Source: Melastoma dodecandrum (Eukaryota; Streptophyta; Magnoliopsida; Myrtales; Melastomataceae). From it: DNA of 64,000 bases. This document shows positions 18,995 through 28,366 of this stretch, piece after piece. The notes below the pieces were generated by a model, which saw only the letters and a program-made list of their open reading frames with translations, made no database searches and was not told where the DNA came from. Positions within the stretch are counted from its first letter, which is position 1; each line of letters opens with the position of its first letter. The stretch spans positions 111,333 through 175,332 of the forward strand of contig JARUPY010000515.1 in the NCBI GenBank assembly GCA_029817715.1, written 5' to 3'. A program made the position numbers and the translations under genes.

Positions 18995-20653
18995 TCACCG
19001 CTGCGCGGTCTCCCAGTTCGGGGCGCGGTAGAACGGCAGGTTCGAGGGCGGCAGCATCGGCCGCCCGCGGATGTGGTCCGAGGCCTTCTCGGCCAGCATG
19101 ATGGTCGGGGCGTTGAGGTTGCCGGTGGTGATGGTCGGCATGATCGAGGCATCGACGACCCGCAGGCCCTCGACGCCGATCACGCGCGTGTCCGGCCCCA
19201 CCACGGCGAGCGGATCGTCCACGGCGCCCATCCGGCAGGTCGAGCACGGGTGGTAGCCGCTCTCGACGTGGTCGCGGATGAAGGCGTCGATCTCGGCATC
19301 GGTCTGCACCGCGGCGCCGGGCTGGATCTCCTCGCCGCGGTAGCGGTCGAAGGCCGGCTGGGCGAAGATCTCGCGCGTCAGCCGCACGGCGGCGCGCATC
19401 TCCACCCAGTCGTCGGGATGGCTCATGTAGTTGAACAGGATCGAGGGCCGGGCGTGCGGGTCGGCCGAGCGCAGCGCGATGCGGCCCCGGCTCTTCGACC
19501 GCATGGACCCGATATGGGCCTGGAATCCGTGCTGCTCGGCGAGGTCCTTGCCGTTGTACGAGATGGCGGCGGGCAGGAAGTGGTACTGCAGGTCGGGCCA
19601 TTCGACGCCCGGCCGCGACCGGATGAAGCCGCAGCTCTCGAAGTGGTTGGTGGCCCCGAGACCCTCGCGGGTCAGGAGCCATTGCGCCCCGATCCGCGCC
19701 TTCGGCAGCAGGCTCATCGTGCTGTAGAGCGTGATGGGCTCCTTGCAGGCGACCTGGAAGTAGAATTCGAGGTGGTCGGTGAGGTTGGCGCCGACGCCCG
19801 GCCGATCCGCCACGATGGCGATGCCGTGTTCGCGAAGATGCGCCGCGGGCCCGATGCCGGAGAGCATGAGGAGCTGGGGCGAGTTGATGGCGCCGCCGGC
19901 CAGGATGACCTCGCGCCGCGCCCTGACCGCGACGGGCCGCCCCTTGTGCCGGCAGGCGAGGCCCGTGGCCCGCAGCCCCTCCAAGGTGATCGTCTCGACG
20001 GCGCAGCGCGTCCAGAGCGTGAGGTTCGGGCGCCTCCGGGCCTCGTCGAGATAGGCCCGGGCCGCGCTCCAGCGCTGGCCCTTGCGGATGGTCCGATCCA
20101 TGCGGCCGAACCCCTCCTGCTGAAAGCCGTTGACGTCCTCGGTGACCGGGTAGCCCGCCTGGCGCCCCGCCTCGATGAAGGCGGAGAAGAGCGGGTTCTC
20201 CATGGCGCCGTAGCTCGTGTGCAGCGGCCCGTCCGCGCCGCGATAGCCGTCGCCGCCCTCCTCCCGCGTCTCGGCGCGTTTGAAATAGGGGAGCACGTCG
20301 GCATAGGCCCAGCCCCGGGCGCCGGCGCGGTCCCAGGATTCGAAATCCATGGCGTTGCCGCGAATGTAGACCATGCCGTTGATCGAGGAGGAGCCGCCCA
20401 CCACCTTGCCGCGCGGGCAGGTGATGCGCCGGCCGCCGAGATGCGGCTCGGGCTCGGTCATGTCGTTCCAGTTCGTCGACTTGGTCTCCATCGCGATGGC
20501 GAGCGCGCTCGGCATGCGGATGAAGGGCGACCAGTCGCCGCCGCCGGCCTCGACCAGCAGCACCGACACGCCCGCGTCCTCGGTCAGCCGGTTGGCCATG
20601 ACGCAGCCGGCGGATCCCGCGCCGACGATGATGTAGTCGAATTCGGTGGACAC
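18995..20653 (-). CDS. betA: Choline dehydrogenase-like GMC oxidoreductase
   Basis: A 552-residue GMC flavoprotein. It has the ADP-binding motif [17 protein letters not shown] at the N-terminus, GMC signature 1 ([20 protein letters not shown]), signature 2 ([19 protein letters not shown]), and the C-terminal catalytic region with HPCSTCRMG and [15 protein letters not shown]. Length and motifs, including [12 protein letters not shown] and [12 protein letters not shown], match BetA well, so oxidation of choline to betaine aldehyde is likely. The start is a GTG at 20653; no ATG fits the Rossmann strand. The GlxA/GbdR-type regulator lies directly upstream on the same strand, which supports a quaternary-amine role. 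Confidence 0.85.
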   Translation of the reverse strand: MSTEFDYIIVGAGSAGCVMANRLTEDAGVSVLLVEAGGGDWSPFIRMPSALAIAMETKSTNWNDMTEPEPHLGGRRITCPRGKVVGGSSSINGMVYIRGNAMDFESWDRAGARGWAYADVLPYFKRAETREEGGDGYRGADGPLHTSYGAMENPLFSAFIEAGRQAGYPVTEDVNGFQQEGFGRMDRTIRKGQRWSAARAYLDEARRRPNLTLWTRCAVETITLEGLRATGLACRHKGRPVAVRARREVILAGGAINSPQLLMLSGIGPAAHLREHGIAIVADRPGVGANLTDHLEFYFQVACKEPITLYSTMSLLPKARIGAQWLLTREGLGATNHFESCGFIRSRPGVEWPDLQYHFLPAAISYNGKDLAEQHGFQAHIGSMRSKSRGRIALRSADPHARPSILFNYMSHPDDWVEMRAAVRLTREIFAQPAFDRYRGEEIQPGAAVQTDAEIDAFIRDHVESGYHPCSTCRMGAVDDPLAVVGPDTRVIGVEGLRVVDASIMPTITTGNLNAPTIMLAEKASDHIRGRPMLPPSNLPFYRAPNWETAQR

Positions 20654-20820
20654 GATGGAGCGCTCTCGCGGAAGGACGGACGGCGCCGACCCCGACCCCC
20701 TGCCCGGCATCACCTGCGGGACGCGCGGCGCCGGGAGCCGTCGTGGGCCGACCTCGTCCTCTAGGCCGGGGCGGCGAGCCCGTCTGTTGTGGAGCCGACA
20801 GGTTCTTCGCCGGCGCGGCT

Positions 20821-21925
20821 TCAGCGGTTGGACCGCCGCTCCTGGGAGGGCGTGCGGTCGAAATGCTCGGAATAGCATTTCGAGAAATGCGAGGCCGAGA
20901 CGAAGCCGCAGGCGAGCCCGATCGACAGGATGGGCATGGACGTCTGCAGCAAGAGCTGGCGGGCCCGGGCGAGGCGCAGGCCGAGGTAGTAGCGCGTCGG
21001 CACCTGGCCGATATATTTGCGGAACAGGCGCTCGAGCTGGCGCGTGGAGAGCCCCGCGCCTTCGGCGAGGTCGACGCAGGACAGGGGCTGCTCGATGCAG
21101 CGCTCCATCTCGCTGACGACGCTGATGAGCTTGGGGTGGGCGACGCCGAGCCGCGAGCGCAGCTCCATGCGCTGGCGCTCGTCGCCGTCGCGCATCCGGT
21201 GGTGGATGAGCTGGTCGGTCACGCCCGAGGCCACCTCCTGGCCGAGCTGGCGCGCGATGAGGGCCAGCATCATGTCGATCGCCGCCGTGCCGCCCGCGCA
21301 GGTGAAGCGCGTGCGGTCGATCTCGAACAGCTCCTCGGTGACGTCGATCTCGGGGAATTGTTCGCGCAGCGAATCCTGGTTCTCCCAATGGATGGTGCAG
21401 CGGTGCTCGTCGAGCAGGCCGGCCCGGGCCAGGACGTAGGTGCCGGTGCAGACCGCGCCCACCGGCACGCCGCGCGCCGCGAGGCCCCGCAGCCGGGCCG
21501 TCAGCTCGCGATGGTCGCAGGTCTGGACGTCGACGCCCGAGCACACGATCGCGGGCCGTCGCGCCCCCGAGGTCGGCGAAGCTGCCGTTCACCGCGATCT
21601 CGACGCCGTTGGAGGCCCGCACCGGCTTGCCGTCCGCCGAGAGCACGCGCCACGAGAACGTGTCGTGACCTTCGATCCGATTGGCGAGCCGCAGCGGTTC
21701 GATGGCGGACGAGAAGGCGATCATCGAGAAGGAGGGGACCAGCAGGAAGGCCACCGACGTGATGTCCGCCATGGCCCGGCTCAGGGGCGCATCGGCGAGC
21801 TTGCCCGGGGCGTCCGGAATCTCCCGCCGCCGCCGGGCCGACGGCGGCGGCGGCATGGGGCCGGCCGGGCGGGAGCGCGCGGTCCTGATGGCGATGTCGC
21901 CGGCTTCCGCTTTGGTGATCGACAT
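20821..21925 (-). CDS. GlxA/GbdR-type AraC-family regulator, frameshifted
   Basis: The N-terminal domain is DJ-1/class-I-glutamine-amidotransferase-like (SVAFLLVPSFSMIAFSSAIEPLRLANR...). It continues in a second frame with GVPVGAVCTGTYVLARAGLLD, and the C-terminus is an AraC double helix-turn-helix (CVDLAEGAGLSTRQLERLFRKYIGQVPTRYYLGLRLARARQLL; GFVSASHFSKCYSEHF). This architecture is that of GbdR, CdhR and ArgR-type regulators of betaine, carnitine and arginine catabolism. One extra G in the GGGGG run near 21568-21572 breaks the frame between the two halves. The start is uncertain: ATG 21925 would give about 367 residues, ATG 21772 about 316. It precedes betA. Confidence 0.78.
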
Positions 21926-22800
21926 GACGAGGGACCGTTCATGCAGCCTGAGGACGAGCACGAGACGATCTGCGCAAAGGTTACGGCCGGATCGTCGTCG
22001 CGACTCTGTCCGGCGAGGATGGCCCAGCCCGGACGAATGTCAAATGAGCAAAAGGCTTGCCACCATGCTGTCGGCGGGGCCGAGGGCGCGGCCGGGCGGC
22101 GACGCCCCGCCCGGCATACCGGCCAGGCCGCCCGACGATAGGCCGAATCCCAGAACATCCATTCGAGCTGCATGGCGCGGCCGAAGGCGGCGTGCATGGC
22201 GTCGAGGCCCGCCGGGGAGGCCTCGCCCGCCAGGGCGTCGGTCGTGGCGATCATGGCGTCCACCGCGACGGAGAAATCCTCTCCCGCATAGGTGTCGATC
22301 CAGGCCGCGTAGGGGTTGCCCGGCGCGGCGGCTCCGTGGATGTAGCGGCCGACCTCCCGATAGACCCAGAAACAGGGCAGGATCGCCGCCGCCACGACGG
22401 GCAGCGGCTCGCGGAAGGCGGTGGCGAGAAGCGCGCTCGCATAATGGTGGCAGGCGGGCGACATGGGTTCCGCCGCCACCGCCGCGGGATCGAGCCCGAA
22501 GCGTCCGAAATAGTCCTCGTGCAGGGCCCGCTCGACGAGGACGGCCTCCCGCGCCGCCGCGGAAAACTGCACGATCCGGTCGGGATCGTCGGCCTTCGCG
22601 GCCGCGACCGCCAGGGCCTGCCCGAAGGCGATCAGATATTTCGCATCCTGGACGATGTAGTGGCGGAACGCCTCGGGCGCGAGCCGCCCCTCCGCGAGTT
22701 CGCGGTTGAAGGGCAGCGCCAGCGCGGCCTCGTAGACCGGCAGGTTGCGGCGCCAGGCGGCGTCCGAGAAGGCGGCGGAGGCCGCGTCGGGCGCGCTCAT
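21781..22800 (-). CDS. TenA-family thiaminase II-like protein, probably with a lost stop
   Basis: TenA proteins hydrolyse thiamine breakdown products to salvage the pyrimidine (HMP). Conserved residues are visible: the Asp in YIVQDAKYL, the active-site Cys in ILPCFWVYREVG, and the Glu in QLEWMFWDSAYRR. The family-like part is 228 residues and ends at WPV, base 22117, where TenA proteins normally stop. Here the frame stays open to 21781 and would overlap the start of the GlxA-like regulator, so a small indel near 22110 is likely. The ATG start overlaps the stop of the amidohydrolase gene (ATGA), showing translational coupling. Confidence 0.8.
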   Translation of the reverse strand: MSAPDAASAAFSDAAWRRNLPVYEAALALPFNRELAEGRLAPEAFRHYIVQDAKYLIAFGQALAVAAAKADDPDRIVQFSAAAREAVLVERALHEDYFGRFGLDPAAVAAEPMSPACHHYASALLATAFREPLPVVAAAILPCFWVYREVGRYIHGAAAPGNPYAAWIDTYAGEDFSVAVDAMIATTDALAGEASPAGLDAMHAAFGRAMQLEWMFWDSAYRRAAWPVCRAGRRRPAAPSAPPTAWWQAFCSFDIRPGWAILAGQSRDDDPAVTFAQIVSCSSSGCMNGPSSCRSPKRKPATSPSGPRAPARPAPCRRRRRPGGGGRFRTPRASSPMRP

Positions 22801-24143
22801 GCGAAGCGCCGCGCCGCCTGGCGCTGGTCGGCGATCAGCTTGGCGAGATCGATCCCCACCGGCTGGCCGTCCTCGACGCGCCAGCGCCCCCCGACCATGA
22901 CGCGGTCGGCACGATGGGCGTTGCACAGGATCAGGGCTGCGAGCGGGTCGTGGGCCCCGGCGAAGCGGGCTTCGTCCAGCGTGAACAGCGCCAGGTCCGC
23001 CTGCAGTCCGGGCGCGAGGCGGCCGATGTCGCTCCGCCCGAGGCACCGCGCCGAGCCATCGGTGCCCCAGCGGATCACGTCGTGGATGCGTCACCCGGTC
23101 GGCCCCGTAGCGCAGGCGGCCGATCATCAGCGCCTGGCGCAGCGCCTCCATCATGTTGGAGGCGTCGTTGGAGGCCGAGCCGTCGACGCCGAGCCCGACC
23201 TTGGCGCCCGCCGCCTCGAGCTCCACCGTGCGGCAGATGCCGGAGGCCAGCACCATGTTGGAGGCCGCGCAGTGGCACACCCCCACGCCGTGCCGGCCGA
23301 GCCGCGCCACTTCGGCGTCGTCGACGTGGATGCCGTGCGCCACCCAGGTGCGCGGGACACGAGCCAGCCGTTGCGCTCCAGGAGGTCGACCGGCCGGCAG
23401 CCGTAGCGGGCCTCGCAGAAGCGCGTCTCGTCGGCGGTCTCGGCGAGGTGGGTGTGCAGCGGGCAGTCGAAGCGCTCGGCCAGCGCCGCGGTCTCGCGCA
23501 TCAGCCGCTCCGTCACGGTGAAGGGCGAGCAGGGCGCGAGGCCGATCTGGATGTCGGCGCCCGGCGCGGGATCGTGGAACAGCGACAGGACGCGTTCGCT
23601 GTCGGCCAGGATCGTGTCCTCGTCCTGCACCACGGAATCGGGCGGCAGGCCGCCGTCCTTCTCGGACAGGTTCATCGAGCCGCGCGTCACCGTCATGCGC
23701 AGGCCCATCTCGCGCGCCGCCGCGACCTCGATGTCGACGGCCGTCTCGAGCCCCGCCGGGTAAAGGTAGTGGTGGTCGGCAGCGGTGGTGCAGCCCGACA
23801 TCAGGAGCTCGGCGAGGGCGATCCGGACGGCGGCGCGCAGGTCCTCGGGCGTCAGCCGCGCCCAGAGCGGGTAGAGGGCCTGGAGCCAGGGGAAGAGCGG
23901 CTTGTTGATGGCGGCGGGATGGGCGCGGGTCAGCGTCTGGTAGAAGTGGTGGTGCGTGTTGACGAGGCCCGGCAGGACGACGTGGCGCGAGGCGTCGAAC
24001 ACCGCGCAGGGCGCGGCGGGTTCGGCGCCGGCCGGCACGAGTTCGGCGATGGTGCGGCCCTCGACGACGAGGCCGCGCTCGGCGCCCGCGGCCGCGATCG
24101 CGAGCGGATCCTTGATCCAGAGGCGTGCGGGCGGCGGGCTCAA
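22797..24143 (-). CDS. 8-oxoguanine deaminase-like amidohydrolase, two frameshifts
   Basis: The three reading-frame segments match one metal-dependent hydrolase of the guanine/8-oxoguanine deaminase group. The N-terminal segment has LPGLVNTHHHFYQTLTRA (HxH metal ligands) and HLAETADETRF. The middle segment (about 23343-23090) has VAHGIHVDDAEV, HCAASNMVLASG and GLGVDGSASND. The last segment has RWGTDGSARCLGR and DLALFTLDE. Apparent one-base changes are a missing C near 23357 and an extra base near 23090. The TTG start at 24143 overlaps the stop of the guanine deaminase gene. Length, about 448 residues, is normal for the family. The context of another purine deaminase supports 8-oxoguanine or a related purine as substrate. 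Confidence 0.82.
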
Positions 24144-24631
24144 TAGTTCACCTTGTCGGTCTTGTCGGCCCAGGCGTGGAACGCCGCTTCGGCCTCGGGC
24201 AGGGGCAGGTGGCGCGTCGGCATGCGCCGCTCCAGCGGCGCCTTCGGCACCTCGTCGTAGAGGAAGGCATCGTCGAAGCCGATGGCGGCCGCCTGATCGC
24301 GCGTGTTGGCGTAGACGAGCCGGTCGATCCGCGCCCAGTAGATGGCCGAGAGGCACATCGGGCAGGGCTCGCAGCTCGAATAGAGGGTGGCGCCGGCCAG
24401 CGAGAAATCGTCCACGGCGGCGCAGGCCCGGCGGATCGCCGTGACCTCCGCGTGGGCGGTGGGGTCCTTGGCGGAGGTGACGGCGTTCCATCCCTCGGCG
24501 AGGACCACGCCGTCGCGGACGATCACGGCCCCGAAGGGTCCGCCGTGGCCGGCCTCCATCCGGGCCCGCGACAGCGCGACGGCCTGGGCCAGGAAGGCCC
24601 GATCCTCGTCGTCCCGTTCCATGCCGTTCAT
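24140..24631 (-). CDS. Guanine deaminase-like zinc nucleobase deaminase
   Basis: A 163-residue cytidine-deaminase-fold protein. The zinc motif is present as HAEVTAIRRAC and PCPMCLSAIYWARI, with the proton-shuttling Glu in HAE. GGPFGAVIV and YANTRDQAAAIGFDDAFLYDEV resemble Bacillus GuaD, the small guanine deaminase, rather than TadA; there is no tRNA-binding C-terminal helix. It would convert guanine to xanthine. It heads a coupled run guanine deaminase, amidohydrolase, tenA (overlapping starts and stops) and lies about 115 bases after glyoxalase I. Confidence 0.82.
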   Translation of the reverse strand: MNGMERDDEDRAFLAQAVALSRARMEAGHGGPFGAVIVRDGVVLAEGWNAVTSAKDPTAHAEVTAIRRACAAVDDFSLAGATLYSSCEPCPMCLSAIYWARIDRLVYANTRDQAAAIGFDDAFLYDEVPKAPLERRMPTRHLPLPEAEAAFHAWADKTDKVNY

Positions 24632-24746
24632 CTCCTGGTGCGCCGCCCCGCGCGGCGGGACGGTCCATGCGACGCCCGGCGCCGCACCGCTCCCGCGCCC
24701 AGCGTCGCAAAGGCCGGGCCGGGGCGCAACGGTGCGGGCCGCGCCG

Positions 24747-25187
24747 TCACCACTCTCCGGTGTTCTTCATCGACGCCCAGGGCTCGGCGGGCGCCTTCGG
24801 CTCGCCCTTCTGCAGCAGTTCGAGCGAGATGTTGTCGGGCGTGCGCACGAAGGCCATGTGGCCGTCGCGCGGCGGACGGTTGATGGTCACGCCGGCATCC
24901 ATCAGCTTCTGGCAGAGCGCGTAGATGTCGTCGACCTCGTAGGCGAGGTGGCCGAAATTGCGGCCGCCGCGATAGTCCTCGGGGTCCCAGTTGTAGGTCA
25001 GCTCGACGAGCGGGGCCTTCTCGGCGCGACCGCGCTCGACGTCCTCGGAGGCGGCGAGGAACACCAGGGTGAAGCGCCCCTTCTCGTTCTCGATGCGCCG
25101 GGTCTCGGTCATGCCGAGCAGCGTCTCGAAGAATTGCAGCGTCTTGTCGAGATCCGTGACGCGGATCATCGTGTGCAGGTAACGCAT
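24747..25187 (-). CDS. gloA: Glyoxalase I (lactoylglutathione lyase)
   Basis: A 146-residue VOC protein. The four metal ligands of bacterial GloA can be seen: His in RYLHTMIRV, Glu in PLVELTYNW, His in [11 protein letters not shown] and Glu in ISLELLQKG. The substrate loop [14 protein letters not shown] matches the nickel-type enzyme. It detoxifies methylglyoxal as the glutathione hemithioacetal in the cytosol. The ATG at 25187 gives the normal family start (MRYLHTM) and has GGGGAAAG-like purines on the coding strand beforehand. Confidence 0.93.
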   Translation of the reverse strand: MRYLHTMIRVTDLDKTLQFFETLLGMTETRRIENEKGRFTLVFLAASEDVERGRAEKAPLVELTYNWDPEDYRGGRNFGHLAYEVDDIYALCQKLMDAGVTINRPPRDGHMAFVRTPDNISLELLQKGEPKAPAEPWASMKNTGEW

Positions 25188-25391
25188 GGGGAAAGCCCTC
25201 GGCTGGGCCGACCGGCGTCGCGGGACGCCGGTGGACCTGATGCGGACCGCCAACGCCGCCACGGCGCGAAAGGTGCCGGGACGGTGAACGCCCGATGAAA
25301 CCCGGCCTCACGCAGCGTTCAGTCCCGGCACCCTAATGAAACGCCCACGAAGCGGCCCGTCCGACGGGCGGCCCGCGCGAGGGAGACCATC

Positions 25392-26060
25392 ATGCAATCC
25401 TCCATCATCACCCGGGGCAGCTTCCGCACCGCCATGACGGCCGGCGCCGTGGCGCTCGCCATCGCGGGCGGCGCCGTCGCGGCCTCGGATCCCGCTTCGG
25501 CCGAGGTCCGGTTCGACCACGGCGGCCCCATGCACCGCCACGACGGCTTCGGACATCGGGGCCTCGGCGGTTTCGGCCACCATCACGGTCGATATGTCGG
25601 CGGCTACGGGTTCCGCCACGGCGGCTTCGCCTACCGCCCCTCCGGCTTCGGCTTCCACCGCTTCGCCTATCGCGTCGGCGTGCCCTATGGGGTCTACGGC
25701 GTCCGCCTGCCGCGCTGCGGCTACGGCCGGCATTTCGTCCCCGGCTTCGGCTGCCGGCTGAACGTCCTGTACCGGCCCCGGGTCCTGGTGCCGGTCTATC
25801 GTCCCTGGGTCCACGGCGTGCGGCGCGTGGTCCGGCCTTACGGATACGTCGGCTACCGCCATGGCGGCTACCGGCCCTACGGTTACGTCGGCTACCGCCA
25901 TGGCGGCTACCGGCCCTTCGGCTATCGCGGCGTCGAGGCCGGCCACGGCCGGCCCTTCGGCCATATCGGGCACGGCTTCCGCCAGGTCGGCTTCGGCCAC
26001 CACGGCGGCTTCCACCCCCATCACGGCTTCGGCCACGGCGGTCACTTCCGCCACCACTGA
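25392..26060 (+). CDS. Secreted His/Gly/Tyr/Arg-rich protein with tandem repeats
   Basis: A 222-residue protein with a probable signal peptide (MQSSIITRGSFRTAMTAGAVALAIAGGAVAA...ASA, cleavage near residues 36-38). The mature part is low complexity: runs of FGH, GYRHGG and HHG, with only two cysteines (RCGY and GFGC), and a perfect 13-residue tandem duplication YGYVGYRHGGYRP. It resembles no enzyme. Such proteins are common and mostly uncharacterised in Hyphomicrobiales; metal binding by the histidine clusters is a guess. A strong hairpin terminator follows directly and the gene appears monocistronic. Confidence 0.75.
   Translation: MQSSIITRGSFRTAMTAGAVALAIAGGAVAASDPASAEVRFDHGGPMHRHDGFGHRGLGGFGHHHGRYVGGYGFRHGGFAYRPSGFGFHRFAYRVGVPYGVYGVRLPRCGYGRHFVPGFGCRLNVLYRPRVLVPVYRPWVHGVRRVVRPYGYVGYRHGGYRPYGYVGYRHGGYRPFGYRGVEAGHGRPFGHIGHGFRQVGFGHHGGFHPHHGFGHGGHFRHH
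25839..25916 (+). repeat. 39-bp tandem repeat inside the His/Gly/Tyr-rich gene
   Basis: Two adjacent 39-base units (25839-25877 and 25878-25916) encode the same 13 residues, YGYVGYRHGGYRP. They differ by one synonymous base (GGA versus GGT), indicating a recent duplication. Confidence 0.85.
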
Positions 26061-26066
26061 GCCGTG

Positions 26067-26101
26067 GCGGGGGAGGCGGCCCGAGCGGCCGCCTCCCCCG
26101 C
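26067..26101 (+). terminator. Strong terminator hairpin after the His/Gly/Tyr-rich gene
   Basis: A perfect 14-bp stem (GCGGGGGAGGCGGC paired with GCCGCCTCCCCCGC, 7-base loop) starts 6 bases after the stop at 26060. Confidence 0.65.
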
Positions 26102-26146
26102 CTATCGGACGGATCCCGCCGTGATGCGGATCGCGGCTTCGCTCGC

Positions 26147-26179
26147 GCGCCCCGCGGCACGACGTGCCGCGCGGGGCGC
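26147..26179 (-). terminator. Terminator-like hairpin after trmN6
   Basis: GCGCCCCGCGGCAC and GTGCCGCGCGGGGCGC form a near-perfect GC stem 6 bases beyond the minus-strand stop of the methyltransferase (26186). Together with the hairpin at 26067 it separates two convergent genes. Confidence 0.5.
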
Positions 26180-26185
26180 CGTGCG

Positions 26186-26935
26186 TCACAGGGCGATGCG
26201 GGCTTCGCCGCGGTGGACCGCCTGGGCCTCCGCGGTGAAGTCGTGCCCGGCACCGTGCAGGACGAAATCGGGGGCGATCCGCAGCGGCGCTCGGCTGCCC
26301 TTGATCCCGGCGAGCAGGATGCGGCTCGCATGCGCGCCCGCGCGGGGCAGGATGGGCCGCACCACGACGGCGCCGAGCCGGCCCTCGCAGGCGGCGAGGA
26401 GCGCCGGCAGCGCATCGGGCCGGTGGATCATGACGAGGCGACCCTTCGGCGCCACGAGGGCCGCGGCGGCGGTCAGCCAGTCGCCGTGGTCCCGCCGGCC
26501 CAGGACATGCGCGGCGGCGCGGCCGGCGTCGGGCGAGGCCCGCACCGCCGCGGCCCGGAAGAACGGCGGGTTGGTGATGACGAGATCGGCCCCTTCCGGC
26601 CTCAGCGACGGCGGGCGGTCGGCCGCCCGCGCGAAGAGATCCCCCGCGATGACGGCGACACGGTCGTCGAGCGCGTTGGCGGCGCAGTTGGCGCGCGCGA
26701 GGGCGGCCGTCGCGGCATCGGCCTCCAGCAGGAGGCCGCGCGCGCCCGGCGAGCGGAGCGCCAGCGCCAGCCCGGCCGTGCCGACCCCCGCCCCCACGTC
26801 GACGAAGACCTCTCCGGGCCCTGCGCCGGCCGCGGCGGCGAGGAGAACCGCATCGGTCCCGGCGCGATGCCCCACCGGGGACTGGAGGAGCGTCAGCCGG
26901 CCGGCGAGCAGCCGGTCGGCCCCGGGCTCAGCCAC
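26186..26935 (-). CDS. tRNA1(Val) adenine-37 N6-methyltransferase-like protein (TrmN6 family)
   Basis: A 249-residue class I SAM methyltransferase. The SAM motif VFVDVGAGVGTAGLALALR is near residues 43-61 and the N6-adenine catalytic motif NPPF is in DLVITNPPFFRAAAVRASP. The C-terminal RLVMIHRPDALPALLAAC fits the YfiC/TrmN6 family, which methylates A37 of tRNA1(Val). The gene overlaps the preceding DUF2007 gene by 8 bases, an arrangement common in Hyphomicrobiales. Confidence 0.82.
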   Translation of the reverse strand: MAEPGADRLLAGRLTLLQSPVGHRAGTDAVLLAAAAGAGPGEVFVDVGAGVGTAGLALALRSPGARGLLLEADAATAALARANCAANALDDRVAVIAGDLFARAADRPPSLRPEGADLVITNPPFFRAAAVRASPDAGRAAAHVLGRRDHGDWLTAAAALVAPKGRLVMIHRPDALPALLAACEGRLGAVVVRPILPRAGAHASRILLAGIKGSRAPLRIAPDFVLHGAGHDFTAEAQAVHRGEARIAL

Positions 26936-27152
26936 GCCGGAGCTCCTCGCCGAAACCGGCGTCGGTCAGCAGCCGCCGGGCCCGCTGCTCGGCGGCGCGC
27001 TCCACCATGATGCGCCGCGCCAGGAACCCGGACGAGCCCTCGACGACGCTCATGTGCTGGTCGGCGACGAAATGGGCGATGTTGGATTCGGCCAGCAGGG
27101 ACGCCACCACCGAGATGAGCACGATGTCGTTGGTCCGCATGATCTCGATCAT
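26928..27152 (-). CDS. DUF2007-domain small protein
   Basis: A 74-residue protein, MIEIMRTNDIVLISVVASLLAESNI..., with the DUF2007 pattern LLAESNIAHFVADQHMSVVEGSSG and MVERAAEQRARRLLTDAGF. Members have been called putative signal-transducing proteins, but their function is not known. The ATG at 27152 is chosen because family members begin MIE-x-x-RTND. Its stop overlaps the start of trmN6, so the two are co-translated. Confidence 0.8.
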   Translation of the reverse strand: MIEIMRTNDIVLISVVASLLAESNIAHFVADQHMSVVEGSSGFLARRIMVERAAEQRARRLLTDAGFGEELRRG

Positions 27153-27344
27153 CGCCGCCTGGGTGTCCACTCGCTCGGGGGCCGGGCCCGGGCGGACCCG
27201 GGCCGGCGCGACATTGCAACGTGGGGTGACGGCGCCGGGCCTCGCGGCGGGCCGCGGCTCCATCGACTCGGCGCCCCGATAAGGCATGTTGCGGCCACGC
27301 CACCCCGGCCTTATGGTCCGCGCGCGGATCAGTGACAAGGAACT

Positions 27345-28364
27345 GTGCTTTTGGGCGTTGTGATCCCCCTCGCTGAAACGGCGTCCGACGCCGGCATCGG
27401 CAAGCTCTGGTCCCTGGTGCGGGCCGACATGGAACGGGTCAACCAGGCCATCGTGGCCCGGACCGGCTCGGACGTGGCCATGATCCCGGAGGTCGCCAAC
27501 CACCTGATCGAATCCGGCGGCAAGCGGATGCGGCCGATGCTGACGCTCGCCACGGCCGGCCTGTGCGACTACGACGGTGACGGCCACGTGAAGCTCGCCG
27601 CCGCCGTCGAATTCATGCATACGGCGACCCTTCTTCACGACGACGTCGTCGACGAAAGCGACATGCGCCGCGGCAAGCTCGCGGCCCGCATGCTCTGGGG
27701 CAACGAGGCCTCCGTGCTGGTGGGCGACTTCCTGCTGGGCCAGGCCTTCCGCATGATGGTCGAGGTCGGGTCCCTGCCCTGCCTCTCCGTCCTGGCCGAT
27801 GCCGCGGCGGTGATCGCCGAGGGCGAGGTCATGCAGATCTCGGCCGCCAAGGACACCGCCACCACCGAGGACGACTATATCGCGGTCATCCGGGCCAAGA
27901 CGGCGGCGCTGTTCGCCGCGGCCTGCGAGGTCGGCCCCATCCTGGCGGGACGCCCCAGGGCCGAAATGGCGGCCTGCCGCGCCTACGGCACCAATCTCGG
28001 CATCGCCTTCCAGCTCATCGACGACGCGCTCGACTACGGCGGGTCGAGCAAGGCGCTGGGCAAGAACGTCGGCGACGATTTCCGCGAGGGCAAGATCACC
28101 TTGCCGGTCGTGCTGTCGTTCCGGCGCGGCACGGCCGAGGAGCGGGCCTTCTGGTCGCGGACGCTCGAGAAGGGCGAGATCGCCGAGGCGGACCTCGAGA
28201 CCGCGATCGCCACCATGCGGCGCCACCGCGCCATCGAGGACACGATCGAGCGGGCCCGGCACTACGGCGCGATGGCCCGCGACGCGCTGGAGCTCTTCCC
28301 GGCCTCCGAGCATAAATCCGCCCTGCTCGACGTCGTCGATTTCTGCATCCGGCGGGCGAACTGA
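27345..28364 (+). CDS. Trans-polyprenyl diphosphate synthase (octaprenyl/decaprenyl type)
   Basis: A 339-residue all-alpha prenyl synthase. The first Asp-rich motif is in HTATLLHDDVVDESDMRRGK, the second in AFQLIDDALDYGG, and the GGKRMRPML substrate motif is near residue 57. Small residues before the first DDxxD are consistent with a long-chain product such as the ubiquinone side chain. The GTG at 27345 (AAGG close upstream) is used; in-frame TTG 27351 and GTG 27360 are alternatives. It is divergent from the DUF2007 gene and followed after 2 bases by the LOG gene. Its product could also feed the UbiA-type enzyme at 1681. Confidence 0.92.
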   Translation: MLLGVVIPLAETASDAGIGKLWSLVRADMERVNQAIVARTGSDVAMIPEVANHLIESGGKRMRPMLTLATAGLCDYDGDGHVKLAAAVEFMHTATLLHDDVVDESDMRRGKLAARMLWGNEASVLVGDFLLGQAFRMMVEVGSLPCLSVLADAAAVIAEGEVMQISAAKDTATTEDDYIAVIRAKTAALFAAACEVGPILAGRPRAEMAACRAYGTNLGIAFQLIDDALDYGGSSKALGKNVGDDFREGKITLPVVLSFRRGTAEERAFWSRTLEKGEIAEADLETAIATMRRHRAIEDTIERARHYGAMARDALELFPASEHKSALLDVVDFCIRRAN

Positions 28365-28366
28365 CG

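Noticed and set aside
22057..23406. Plus-strand frames opposite tenA and the amidohydrolase
   Set aside because: Low-complexity translations with no motif, while the minus-strand proteins show complete catalytic signatures.
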